A stretch of 64,000 bases of DNA from Oscillospiraceae bacterium (lineage in GTDB: Bacteria; Bacillota; Clostridia; Oscillospirales; Ruminococcaceae): NCBI GenBank assembly GCA_017427265.1, contig JAFRTG010000028.1:1-64000 (forward strand). Reading direction: 5' to 3'. The first letter of the stretch is position 1; every line of letters starts with the position of its first letter. The notes beneath the pieces are model-generated. The model searched no databases. It was given only the letters and a program-made list of their open reading frames with translations, and was not told the DNA's origin. Shown here one piece after another: positions 34,301-41,953 of the stretch. The position numbers and the translations under genes were made by a program.

Positions 34301-37089
34301 CGAATTATTTTGCACCCGGTGAGGAAATGTTCAAGGACTTTTCCGCGCACAAAATGAAGGTGTTCTACATGGAGCGCGGCGAAGGCGCTTCCAATCTGCA
34401 CCTGCGCTTCAACCTCAGTGCGGTCAAGCCCGGACAAGTGCTTCTGAGCAAAGAGGTCACCGGCTCGTCTGAGATCGACTTTTCCCTTGTTGATTACCCG
34501 TTCCAGATCTGGTACAAGCTCGCAGACGGGGAATATAAGCTGCTCGATCCGGATGAAAGCAGTACGACGGACAAAATTGAGGTCTATTACGCGAATTCTC
34601 AGTCCGATGTCAAATACGCGAAAACCTATACGGCGCCCGGAACGACCCAGAGCTATGACAATGTATTTTTCCTCAGTGCCGGAGAGAGCGCATATATTGA
34701 CTTCCCGGACAACATTTTCAAGTATTATATCAAGGAATGCGGCATCAATACTGAGGTTTACAGTGCCGTTGCATGCAACGGCACAACACTGACGGGCAAT
34801 GCGGTTTCCGGCTCGTCAACGCGGAAGGACTATGTCTGCGGGGAATCCAGTATTGAGGACCGTCCTGCCGTGACATATGAAAACCGCGTTGATCCGAACA
34901 GATTCCGTACATGGGATATCACCAAACGGCTTTATGACAACAGCGGAACCGCGATCCATGACGATGACAGGACGACATTTGATTACAGAATTTATCTGGA
35001 CTCTGAGGACGTTCCGTTCCCGGATCTTCAGTATGCGCATATGCATAAATACAGAGTCAAGACACCGGATGGCTGTTACTGTATCTGGGATCCGGAAACG
35101 GAGACCTTCGTTTCAACCGGCGAAACAGATGCCAGCCAGCTTGATGCTGAGAAGATTGTGTTCTACACATCTCCGAACGGTTCGATTTCCAAGATTCCGG
35201 CCTGGTATACCGTCGAGATTCTGTATCTGCCGGTCGGAACCAGATTCAAGGTGGAGGAAAAGGAAACCGAAATGCCGCTCGGTTATCATCTCTGGAGATA
35301 TGACAGCAATAAGAACACATACTATTCCATTGATAATGCGACGCACAATGCCGGAACCGTCAGACCGGCGCAGTCTCCGGAAACCTATGTGGACAACAAG
35401 CGCGGCTTCGGCATCGCAGCAACAAAGGTTTGGACTGACAACAGCTCGGTGAGCAGTCATGCACCGGTTTATATGGCGGTCTATCTGAACGATTCCGAAA
35501 CAGAAACGCTGACGCAGGTCGGTGAGGTCAGGCAGCTTGCATATCCGGTATCTTCTGTCAGCTGGTTCCTTGACAGGCTCGCTGCGGGAAAAACACTGGC
35601 GGATTATGTCGTGCGGGAGGTCAGACTGACAGGCGCCCGCTTGGATGAGGACGGCAATCTGACCGGATACGACGCCGCGGAGCCGGTCGGGGAAGGGCAT
35701 CCGCTGACGGTTGCTGCAACCCTGAAGGGCTCTGACACGCCGGAGGATATTATCTATACCGCTTCGTATACGACAGGTGTTCCGACAGGCAAGGCAACCG
35801 GCGTTGCCAATACCAGAAAGGATACGGTTACCAACCGGCGCAGCAGCGGCATCAAGCTCATGCTCGGCGTGTGGAACGGTACAGCGGCTGACAGAACTGT
35901 TGAGACGCCGCTGGCAGGCGGTACATTTACGCTGACGCTGACGAAGGAAAACGGCGATACGGTAGACTACGGCGAATTTGTTTCTGACAGCACCGGACTC
36001 ATTATGCTGCTGTATGATTATCCGCTGGGTGAACACAATGTCTATACCCTGACCGAAACACAGGCGCCGTCCGGATATACCGGTATTCCGCAGACCGTAC
36101 AGTTCTATATTACGGCGGAAGGCGGCGAAAAGCAGATTCACTTCATTCAGCCCGAAACCCCGGACGGCTGGCATAACACGAACCCCGGTACAGGCGACAT
36201 CGACGCGGTCATCAATATCTACAACAAGCAGTATACACTGGAAGCAGTCAAGTATGATGCAAGTACAAACGCGCCGCTGCCGAGTGCAAAATTCGCGCTG
36301 TATAAAGGCAGAATGAACGGAACTGTATATATCAAGGATTATATCCCGGTTGAGGGCTATGATACCGATGTGCTGATTTCCGGTGCGGACGGCGTGATCC
36401 CGAAAATCGACAACACACTCCCTGCGGGCAGATATTATCTGACTGAGAAAACGCCGCCGGACAATTTTGAAGGAATCGGTGCGGATATCGTGTTTGAAAT
36501 CACCGCAACAGGGGAAGTGGTGCTGGTCAGTGCCACGGCTGCCGTGCAGCTCCTCACCGATACGGAAACGGAAGGACGCACAGAATACCGGCTCACGATC
36601 AACAACGCGAGAGCGGATGATCCGAATGCAGAGCTGACCGTTACCAAAATTGTGAACGGCTCGTTCGGAGATAAAACAGAGGACTTTTCCTTTACGCTGA
36701 CCGTGGACGGCGCAGGTGCGGATGACAGCTATGCATGGCGCAAAAACGGTGAGGAACAGACGCCGATCCGATCCGGCGGTATCTTTACCATGCGGCATAA
36801 TGATACTGTTGTGCTCACGCTGCCGAAGGAGACGAACATCACGCTTGCAGAGGACAATGACGGCTATCGCACGACGTTCCGTTTCGGGGATGCCGAGGCT
36901 GAGGAATGTGCATCCAAGCAGTTTGTTCTGACAGAGGCAGCGGATCTGACCGTCACGAACACATGCAGCGGAATCCTCCCGACGGGAATTGCCGGTTCAG
37001 CTGTTCCTGCAGTTCTGCTGGTGATTCTTCCGCTTTTCCCGCTCGGGTGCATTTTGTACTGCAAAAAGCGCAGAAGATCTGTCGCCTGA
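31312..37089 (+). CDS. Giant pilus tip adhesin (fibro-slime, Cna_B and SpaA domains), ILPTG anchor
   Basis: 1925 residues. ATG at 31312 overlaps the minor pilin stop and has GGAGGGAGG upstream. Signal peptide with cut near residue 40, a long N-terminal beta-rich region, a fibro-slime domain (about 880-1040, with FEFTGDDDFWFYVDGVRVIDLGG), Cna_B-type FGIAATKVWTD (about 1366), SpaA-like domains from about 1512 and 1641 (LTETQAPSGYTGIP; YYLTEKTPPDNFEG), a final pilin-like domain near 1773 and the sorting signal ILPTG (1888-1892) with hydrophobic segment and KKRRR. Most likely the adhesive tip. The ligand is unknown. Confidence 0.87.
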   Translation: MRNHIFRKLTAAAASAVLFLSSSVYPSVLPAFQANADASEQKEFCETKLSLFPDGTESETVVTLSGMMPEGATAEAVNVTADYAAMDNSYANGSDAAFTETQDVSVLAAYDITISDGRETYQPDGSRPITVTITHAQITADAAIQVWHISDDGTRVQIPEFTQEEGKITFSAEGFSVYEIVEVSEPEEIVLTNAQILDELDGNPFYMSIFKSGTGSYWAMNYINGTSPPSIAKTLDSDNAAVWYFEKVGESGNQFRLYTYINGTKTYAAMTIQNFSGKNRGAMSLTTDETVPETVFDVTLFQGNDGAFYIARESYGLNLVSSGTGPGIAGWKNETDVGSKVILTHVPQIDDDPAGLDEKTYGLMIFPSANNASAGAALMADPFSNSNSNRRKAQEVAVRLNPMTLGELFVPKTSDITMWTFHNISGDQYYITAEVDGSTKYLRLEGTANNNSKLQLADTPDAECILKVSQGTGTNAGKIRITNENGLAIRLHDGKITSGFNGNNRSDSYEWLNLAALSDITEDDFVANSAQKVSVSDTENVANGKQIIVYTRVWNPDKPGYDFYIVDHAGRLFPAYEVGDNIEWYSLRVENLLWDFKEYYFEGTDTLNYYYDLQNTYSDKYFAPQIDNGQVLSANKKGINLNGRKDGNYSTTILAWDDKYYQYAGLKADPASGKIVSCPMSQASDFFFAVVEPSSSELTVAKTIDNDDYSIKMRMVDFGNIQKIYGNNRSQTQYDVLQDDKDFDRGKSGNEPYRDLIRAWLDESGSDAGYPTANNTGRSLSELFASAATVNHLFLEKTHDESGYFEYNCTNNFAHLNANGDFTVYDQVGTIETSANKLTLKHGQFMPYNDLTPGSYSQIHANETDAKAAYLPADDPRRDKPLYQIPYNSADYFFGMELEAGFTQTHSGLDAWGNDMIFEFTGDDDFWFYVDGVRVIDLGGIHSALSGSVNFRTGEVKVDTFQPTTLRAIFTETFIAKYKAEHNNEAPSETELNEYLANYFAPGEEMFKDFSAHKMKVFYMERGEGASNLHLRFNLSAVKPGQVLLSKEVTGSSEIDFSLVDYPFQIWYKLADGEYKLLDPDESSTTDKIEVYYANSQSDVKYAKTYTAPGTTQSYDNVFFLSAGESAYIDFPDNIFKYYIKECGINTEVYSAVACNGTTLTGNAVSGSSTRKDYVCGESSIEDRPAVTYENRVDPNRFRTWDITKRLYDNSGTAIHDDDRTTFDYRIYLDSEDVPFPDLQYAHMHKYRVKTPDGCYCIWDPETETFVSTGETDASQLDAEKIVFYTSPNGSISKIPAWYTVEILYLPVGTRFKVEEKETEMPLGYHLWRYDSNKNTYYSIDNATHNAGTVRPAQSPETYVDNKRGFGIAATKVWTDNSSVSSHAPVYMAVYLNDSETETLTQVGEVRQLAYPVSSVSWFLDRLAAGKTLADYVVREVRLTGARLDEDGNLTGYDAAEPVGEGHPLTVAATLKGSDTPEDIIYTASYTTGVPTGKATGVANTRKDTVTNRRSSGIKLMLGVWNGTAADRTVETPLAGGTFTLTLTKENGDTVDYGEFVSDSTGLIMLLYDYPLGEHNVYTLTETQAPSGYTGIPQTVQFYITAEGGEKQIHFIQPETPDGWHNTNPGTGDIDAVINIYNKQYTLEAVKYDASTNAPLPSAKFALYKGRMNGTVYIKDYIPVEGYDTDVLISGADGVIPKIDNTLPAGRYYLTEKTPPDNFEGIGADIVFEITATGEVVLVSATAAVQLLTDTETEGRTEYRLTINNARADDPNAELTVTKIVNGSFGDKTEDFSFTLTVDGAGADDSYAWRKNGEEQTPIRSGGIFTMRHNDTVVLTLPKETNITLAEDNDGYRTTFRFGDAEAEECASKQFVLTEAADLTVTNTCSGILPTGIAGSAVPAVLLVILPLFPLGCILYCKKRRRSVA

Positions 37090-37129
37090 AAAACAGCACG
37101 GTGATAAAAGACAGTACGCAAAAAAATGA

Positions 37130-37173
37130 GCCATAGTATTTCTGACGGCACGTCAGAAGTACTATGGCTTTTT
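37130..37173 (+). terminator. Terminator of the pilus operon
   Basis: Nested inverted repeat: GCCATAGTA (37130-37138) / TACTATGGC (37160-37168) around TCTGACG (37141-37147) / CGTCAGA (37151-37157), followed by TTTTTG. It directly abuts the next promoter. Confidence 0.85.
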
Positions 37174-37174
37174 G

Positions 37175-37203
37175 TTGACATCATAGCGATGTCATGCTAT
37201 AAT
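37175..37203 (+). promoter_or_regulatory. Consensus promoter of the SUKH-like gene
   Basis: TTGACA (37175-37180), 17 bp, TATAAT (37198-37203), with TGC before the -10. The -35 starts two bases after the T-run of the terminator. Confidence 0.85.
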
Positions 37204-37225
37204 CGAAATGAAGAGGTGACTGACA

Positions 37226-37819
37226 TTGAAGGACGCACTGATGAACTACCGAAAAAAAGCGATTGCGCATTCGGCCTGTAACAGCGCTCGTCAGTTTGAG
37301 GGCGTTGTCCCTGAACTGATTGCGGAGATTCAAAAAAATATTCTTGTTCCGCGGACAGCTCAGACAAATTTTGCACCCTTTCGTGAAAGGTTTGGATTTG
37401 AGCTTCCTGACGATATCAAGGATTATATCAATTTGTTTTGGCATCCGTATATTTCCGGCGCATATGATTGTTACAAGCAAAATGAAGAAGGCGGATACTA
37501 TCAATTTGACGAGGGGCCGGTGCTTTTTTCGGTGCTGAAACATATCGGTGAATCAGATGATGATGTGCTGCTTCAGAAGTACGGTGTGTATGATCTTACC
37601 GCGGAATTATACGACGATTATGAGGAATGCAGCGAAGTAAAGGAATATATCAGCATCGGCTGGACAGGCTATGCTGCCCATGCGGTCTTGTACCGGATTG
37701 CAACCGGAGAAATCTATCTTCAAAGCTGGAGAGAAGACAGAGTCGCCGACGATAAACCGATTGCGGGCTCTTTCGCCGAATTGATAAACGGAATATACTT
37801 TCCGGTAATCAATCGCTGA
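37226..37819 (+). CDS. SUKH/SMI1-KNR4-like protein
   Basis: 197 residues. TTG start at 37226 preceded by AAGAGGTG with good spacing. An in-frame ATG at 37241 is the alternative. FGFELPDDIKDYINLFWHPYISG and the later GYAAHAVLYRIATGEIYLQSWRED look like the SUKH fold, with a DGxxELINGI end. SUKH proteins are often immunity proteins or adaptors. No toxin gene is adjacent. Assignment rests on pattern only. Confidence 0.5.
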   Translation: MKDALMNYRKKAIAHSACNSARQFEGVVPELIAEIQKNILVPRTAQTNFAPFRERFGFELPDDIKDYINLFWHPYISGAYDCYKQNEEGGYYQFDEGPVLFSVLKHIGESDDDVLLQKYGVYDLTAELYDDYEECSEVKEYISIGWTGYAAHAVLYRIATGEIYLQSWREDRVADDKPIAGSFAELINGIYFPVINR

Positions 37820-37890
37820 GAGCAATATTATTGATCCCTGTACGCTTCCGGAATGCTTTCGGTCACCGGGGGCGGGCACTGCCTGAAGGC

Positions 37891-38961
37891 TCAGAGCGTT
37901 TCTCCGAGCTCCTGTGCAAGAAACGCGGGCAGCGACAGGCCGGCGGCTTCGCAGTCTGCGAGAATATGTGCGCGCTGTGCGGCATTCTGCCTGTCAATCT
38001 TTTGTAACAGCAGCCATACGAGCAATTCAAATGCGGAGATCACCGCGAAAAAGCAGAGCGCATTGAGCAGATCATATTTCCGCAGCGCATCAATACCGTT
38101 ATAGACTGCTATGCCGATGAACATCACCACATAACACCATCTGATAATGGTATTGATGCTTTCCAGCCGGTTGATCTCATCACGGAAGGTCGCCTCCGTG
38201 GTCTTGCCGCGCCTGGACAGCTTGCGGTAGCGCTTGAGCCAGCCCTTTTCAATGATCCGGCGGACATCTTTGTCCTCCAGATTTTTGTAATAGCTGTCTT
38301 TGTAGGGGTTCTCCTGCTTTTTTGCAAGGATGCTTCCGGTTTTGCGATACCGGAGCACTGCGCTGACAAGCAGATACAGCACGGCATATGCAGCGGATCC
38401 GATCAGAAGGGGCGCGCCCGGAAGCGAAATGCGGTTGCCCTTCATCAGGACGGTGGCCGCAGTCACTGCAGCGATAAGCATGACACAATAGATCACAGCC
38501 CATGCGCCTGCGCTGATTTTTTTGGCCTTCATCACAAGCGGCTGCACCATACGGAACAAAGCGGCCAGAACTGCTCCGGAACCGAGTCCGCAGAGAATCG
38601 GCGAGCCGTTTATCCGGAATTCCCCAAACGGGAGCGTTTCCTCCACACACCGCCAGTCCACAAGTCCGAAGAGCACAAAGACAACTGCAATGCCGAACAG
38701 ACTTTTCAGTGAACCGGCAAGGCGGTTCTCCGGCTCGAAGTCAGAGAAATAATCTTTGCAGAATGTCTCGATATCCGTACCGACAATCTTTTCCGCAGGC
38801 TTTCCGTCCGTCTGTGCGGTCAGCAGCAGATCGTAAAGCTCTGCCATTTTTTCATCGAAATACGACGCGGGAAAGCTCTGCGTCAGAACATATTTATATG
38901 CGCCGTCAAATGCCTCGCGGTAATCACCGGAGAATTGCGATTTCATTGTTTCCAGATTCAT
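37891..38961 (-). CDS. PadR-associated membrane protein (DUF1700/DUF1048-like)
   Basis: 356 residues. N-terminal helical region (1-about 95: FDGAYKYVLTQSFPASYFDEKMAELYDLLL), followed by several membrane segments (near 95-115, 130-150, 160-180, 190-205), a cytoplasmic region rich in KKQENPYKDSYYKNLEDKD, then two further membrane segments. It overlaps the padR gene stop by 4 bp, the usual arrangement for PadR-controlled membrane proteins. Function unknown; this pair type often responds to envelope stress or antimicrobials. Confidence 0.8.
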   Translation of the reverse strand: MNLETMKSQFSGDYREAFDGAYKYVLTQSFPASYFDEKMAELYDLLLTAQTDGKPAEKIVGTDIETFCKDYFSDFEPENRLAGSLKSLFGIAVVFVLFGLVDWRCVEETLPFGEFRINGSPILCGLGSGAVLAALFRMVQPLVMKAKKISAGAWAVIYCVMLIAAVTAATVLMKGNRISLPGAPLLIGSAAYAVLYLLVSAVLRYRKTGSILAKKQENPYKDSYYKNLEDKDVRRIIEKGWLKRYRKLSRRGKTTEATFRDEINRLESINTIIRWCYVVMFIGIAVYNGIDALRKYDLLNALCFFAVISAFELLVWLLLQKIDRQNAAQRAHILADCEAAGLSLPAFLAQELGETL

Positions 38962-39287
38962 GATTCAGACTCCTTTCCGAGTATTGCTTCTGCGCTCTGT
39001 GTCAGCAGGCGATAGCGTTTCAGAAAATCCTGCAGTTCTTGCCGCCCTTTTTCTGTCACGGAATAGTATTTGCGGATCGGTCCCAGCGGGGACTTGGCTT
39101 TCCGGCACGCGATCAGACCGTTTTTGTCGAGCCGTGTCAGCACCGGATACAGTGTGCCCTCGCCGAGCGATTCAAAGCCCGCTTCTTCCAGAATTCCGAG
39201 GATTTCATAGCCGTAGGTTTCACCGCGTGCCACAATGCTCAGCACGCAGCCTTCGAGAACGCCTTTCATCAGCTGTGCGTTATCCAT
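38958..39287 (-). CDS. PadR-family transcriptional regulator
   Basis: 109 residues. Winged helix: LEGCVLSIVARGETYGYEILGILEEAGFESLGEGTLYPVLTRLDKNGLI, typical PadR DNA-binding region, then RKYYSVTEKGRQELQDFLKR. Likely autorepressor: two copies of an imperfect palindrome lie over its promoter (39302-39364). Pairs with the downstream membrane protein. The ligand is unknown. Confidence 0.93.
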   Translation of the reverse strand: MDNAQLMKGVLEGCVLSIVARGETYGYEILGILEEAGFESLGEGTLYPVLTRLDKNGLIACRKAKSPLGPIRKYYSVTEKGRQELQDFLKRYRLLTQSAEAILGKESES

Positions 39288-39301
39288 CCGATCACCTCCA
39301 A

Positions 39302-39364
39302 CTACTTTGCATTGCCAAGTATCTTACCTGTATTATACCGCATCTACTTTGTATTGTCAAGTAG
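39302..39364 (-). promoter_or_regulatory. padR promoter with two operator-like palindromes
   Basis: Minus strand promoter TTGACA (39355-39360), 17 bp, TATAAT (39332-39337). Two copies of CTACTTTGyATTGyCAAGTAk lie at 39302-39322 and 39344-39364 (CTACTT/AAGTAG arms), one over the -35 and one downstream of the -10. They are the probable PadR binding sites. Confidence 0.75.
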
Positions 39365-39576
39365 TTCTGATATAATTGGTAAGTTTGCACGGGTTTAGCG
39401 CCGAGTATCTCGATTTGATTGTACGGTTTGTATATATTTTCGCGGGTTTTCGCCTGTGTGTCTGCGCAGCGCCGATCTGTGCTGCTGCCGGCAGCCTCGT
39501 TTCAGAGATAATCAGAAATGCCGCCTTCATAATTGAAAGCGGCATGATGTGATCTTGATGCACAGAGCATAATACA

Positions 39577-39616
39577 GAAAAAGCGCCGTCAAATTTTCAT
39601 TTGATGGCGCTTTCTT
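39577..39616 (-). terminator. Terminator of tRNA-Gln
   Basis: AAAGCGCCGTCAAA / TTTGATGGCGCTTT hairpin with short loop. On the minus strand it is followed by TTTTTCTG, right after the tRNA 3' end. Confidence 0.8.
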
Positions 39617-39619
39617 TAT

Positions 39620-39695
39620 TGGTTGGGGTGGAAGGATTTGAACCCTCGAAATAACGGAGTCAGAGTCCGCTGCCTTACCGCTTGGCGACACCCCA
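39620..39695 (-). tRNA. tRNA-Gln (CTG)
   Basis: Minus strand 76 bases: acceptor TGGGGTG pairs with CACCCCA, anticodon loop CTCTGAC with anticodon CTG, T arm GAGGGTTCAAATCC. The CCA end is encoded (39620-39622). Own promoter at 39727-39755. Confidence 0.95.
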
Positions 39696-39726
39696 ATGTT
39701 TAGCCGCTTCGTTTGGCGACTTGTAT

Positions 39727-39755
39727 ATTATAGCATAAAACGCATTGTTTGTAAA
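39727..39755 (-). promoter_or_regulatory. Promoter of tRNA-Gln
   Basis: Minus strand: TTTACA (39750-39755), 17 bp, TATAAT (39727-39732), with TGC before the -10. Confidence 0.75.
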
Positions 39756-39803
39756 GCCCTTTTTACGAATTTTTTGAAATTTTTGGGTTTTCACAAAAAA
39801 GAC

Positions 39804-39832
39804 TTGCATTTTTCGTGCAAATTTGCTATAAT
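39804..39832 (+). promoter_or_regulatory. Promoter of the lipid kinase gene
   Basis: TTGCAT (39804-39809), 17 bp, TATAAT (39827-39832), with TGC before the -10. The leader is about 130 bases. Confidence 0.75.
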
Positions 39833-39967
39833 GATATCATGGGAGCAGAATACCTGTCTGTTCCCATGCAGAGAAGGATGTCTCCCGGCGGCTGCCTGCG
39901 GAGCTTCGTGCGTTCTGCAGTCAGATTGGCTGTGCATCCTGAAAACGGCATAGAGGAAATGAATGCA

Positions 39968-40930
39968 ATGAAGAAGCTATACTTTATTACGAATCTTCGC
40001 TCCGGCAAAAATGCAATGCGCGGAAAGCTCGCTTCCGTCATTGATATTTTTACGGCAGCGGGCTATCAGGTAACGGTTCGTACCACGCAGGGACCCAAGG
40101 ATGCAACGGCCGCCGCAGAATATGCATGTCTGACCGGCGGATATGATCTGATCGTCTGCTCCGGCGGCGACGGGACGCTGAACGAGGTTGTGCAGGGACT
40201 GATGCACAGCCAGGATCCGCTGCCTGTCGGCTATATTCCCTGCGGCTCCACCAATGACTTCGGAAGATCGCTCAAAATTCCTTCTGATATTGAAAAAGCT
40301 GCCCGCCAGATCGTGGACGGTCATCCGTTCCGCTGTGATATCGGCAGCTTCAACAACAGGAATTTCCTTTATGTTGCAGCCTTCGGCGCGTTTACGGAGG
40401 CAGTTTACGATACGCCGCAGAATGTGAAGAATGTAATCGGTCACATGGCGTATCTGCTGCACGGACTCACGCTGATTCCGTCCATTCGCTCGCTCCATAT
40501 GAAAATTGAGTACAACGGCAAGGTCACAGAGGATGACTTTCTGTTCGGCATGGTCAGCAACACCGCCTCGGTCGGCGGCATGCTGAAGCTCAATAACTTC
40601 CGTCTGGATGACGGCATGTTTGAGGTCATGCTGATCCGCCGTCCGCCGAATGTCCTGCAGCTCAATAAGATTATCACGCAGCTGCTGGATATCAATATGG
40701 ATATTGACGAGGAATACGTTTCCTATTTCCGCGCAAGTCATCTGCGGTTTATTTCCAATGAGGAGATCCCGTGGACGCTGGACGGCGAATACGGCGGCGC
40801 ATCCTGCGACACAGAGGTCGGAATCTGCAATCATGCAGTCACCTTTATGGTCGGTGACGATGCGACGTATAACGATGACGAGATCCGGAGGCTGTTCACA
40901 CAGGAGCAGGAGGAGGCACCTCATTTTTAA
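39968..40930 (+). CDS. Diacylglycerol/lipid kinase (YegS/DgkB-like)
   Basis: 320 residues from ATG 39968. GAGG at 39953-39956 fits this start better than the ATG at 39959, which is only two bases away. Kinase motifs: TNLRSGKN, the GGDGT loop in VCSGGDGTLNEVV, and GYIPCGSTNDFGRSL. The C-terminal beta-sandwich ends in the DDGMFEVMLI and DGEYGG-type regions. It phosphorylates diacylglycerol or a related lipid at the membrane face. Phosphatidic acid recycling is the expected role. Followed at 13 bases by the NYN protein. Confidence 0.9.
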   Translation: MKKLYFITNLRSGKNAMRGKLASVIDIFTAAGYQVTVRTTQGPKDATAAAEYACLTGGYDLIVCSGGDGTLNEVVQGLMHSQDPLPVGYIPCGSTNDFGRSLKIPSDIEKAARQIVDGHPFRCDIGSFNNRNFLYVAAFGAFTEAVYDTPQNVKNVIGHMAYLLHGLTLIPSIRSLHMKIEYNGKVTEDDFLFGMVSNTASVGGMLKLNNFRLDDGMFEVMLIRRPPNVLQLNKIITQLLDINMDIDEEYVSYFRASHLRFISNEEIPWTLDGEYGGASCDTEVGICNHAVTFMVGDDATYNDDEIRRLFTQEQEEAPHF

Positions 40931-40943
40931 AAAGGAGGAATGC

Positions 40944-41768
40944 GTGCCGACCCCACCGGAACGCATCAACACTATGCGACTCTTTTTAATTGATTATGAA
41001 AATGTCAACTCGGCAGGTCTGCACGGCATCGGGCAGGCAGAAACGGATGACCGGTTCATTCTGTTTTACAGCCGGGAGGCAAACACGCTTTCGTTCGAGA
41101 TTATGGACGAAATGCTGGAAGCAGGCATTATGCCGGAGCGCGTCTGTCTGGAGCATACCGGCAAGAACGCACTGGATTTTCAGCTCGTCACATTTCTCGG
41201 ATATCTGATTGCGAAGGAGAAGGCTGATTCCTACTATATTATCAGCCGGGATTCCGGTTTTCAGTCTGCGGTGGTGTTCTGCCAGACCTATCTTGGCATC
41301 AAGGTGCATCTGAAGCCGTCGATCAAAATTGCAATCGGAAACAAACCGAAGAAAGCAAAGAAGAATGATGTGCAGAATGAAGCTGCAGTCATAACAAAGC
41401 ACTCTGCCAAGGCAAAGCCTGTGCTGAAAAAAGCCAAAAAGACCGAGGAAAAGCCGGAGCCGAAAAAGAAGGGCAAGCCCGCCGCCGTCAGTTTGCGGAA
41501 AAAGGCAACCGTGATTCAGGTGCAGCCGTTCAGCGGGCCGGTACACACCGCGGTGCAGGCGGACAGGGTTCCGATTGATCTGGAAACCGTGCTGAGCCTT
41601 GTGCAGCCGGCCGTCAACGCCGATACCGCTGCGGAGATCCTGCACTGCCTGCAGGAAAGCCACAGCAAAACAGAGTTTCACAATGCACTGCAGCAGCATT
41701 TCGACAATGACAATGTCAAGCAGTATTACCATTGCATGAAGCCCTGCTTTATCACATTTGTAGAATGA
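40944..41768 (+). CDS. NYN/PIN-like domain protein with a Lys-rich linker
   Basis: 274 residues. The GTG start at 40944 is preferred because AAAGGAGG lies six bases upstream. ATG at 40974 is internal and lacks a site. Residues 11-130 form a NYN/PIN-type nuclease domain with acidic residues Asp18 (LIDYEN), Asp79 (NALDFQL) and Asp103 (SRDSGF). A basic, low-complexity linker (134-200) follows, and then a helical C-terminal domain. NYN proteins are often RNases. The substrate is unknown. It lies in an operon with the lipid kinase. Confidence 0.82.
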   Translation: MPTPPERINTMRLFLIDYENVNSAGLHGIGQAETDDRFILFYSREANTLSFEIMDEMLEAGIMPERVCLEHTGKNALDFQLVTFLGYLIAKEKADSYYIISRDSGFQSAVVFCQTYLGIKVHLKPSIKIAIGNKPKKAKKNDVQNEAAVITKHSAKAKPVLKKAKKTEEKPEPKKKGKPAAVSLRKKATVIQVQPFSGPVHTAVQADRVPIDLETVLSLVQPAVNADTAAEILHCLQESHSKTEFHNALQQHFDNDNVKQYYHCMKPCFITFVE

Positions 41769-41772
41769 AGAA

Positions 41773-41808
41773 GAGAGCCGTGTTCAGTCCGCACGGCTCT
41801 CTTTTTTG
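41773..41808 (+). terminator. Terminator after the NYN gene
   Basis: GAGAGCCGTG (41773-41782) / CACGGCTCTC (41792-41801) followed by TTTTTTG. Confidence 0.88.
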
Positions 41809-41918
41809 TGTTCCGGAAAAGAATGCTGACGGAATCGAAACAGCAACGCGGCGGAGCAGTGCAAATCCTTAATGTTTTCTTAAATTCTGTAAACAGAGAT
41901 TAAGATTTTTATTTGGAA

Positions 41919-41947
41919 TTGACAAGCGGATATTGCTGTGCTATAAT
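41919..41947 (+). promoter_or_regulatory. Consensus promoter of the dockerin-CotH gene
   Basis: TTGACA (41919-41924), 17 bp, TATAAT (41942-41947), with TGC before the -10. Confidence 0.85.
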
Positions 41948-41953
41948 AAAATT

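Larger units (their letters stand above)
39288..39619. other. Intergenic region with padR control and a terminator
   Basis: 332 bases. It holds the padR promoter/operators (39302-39364), about 200 bases of apparently non-coding sequence, and the terminator of tRNA-Gln at 39577-39616. No further gene is supported. Confidence 0.5.

Noticed and set aside
34900-36798. Long open frames on the minus strand within the tip adhesin.
   Set aside because: The plus-strand frame has recognisable domains and a sorting signal. The minus frames have no start context or domain and arise from GC-rich codon bias.
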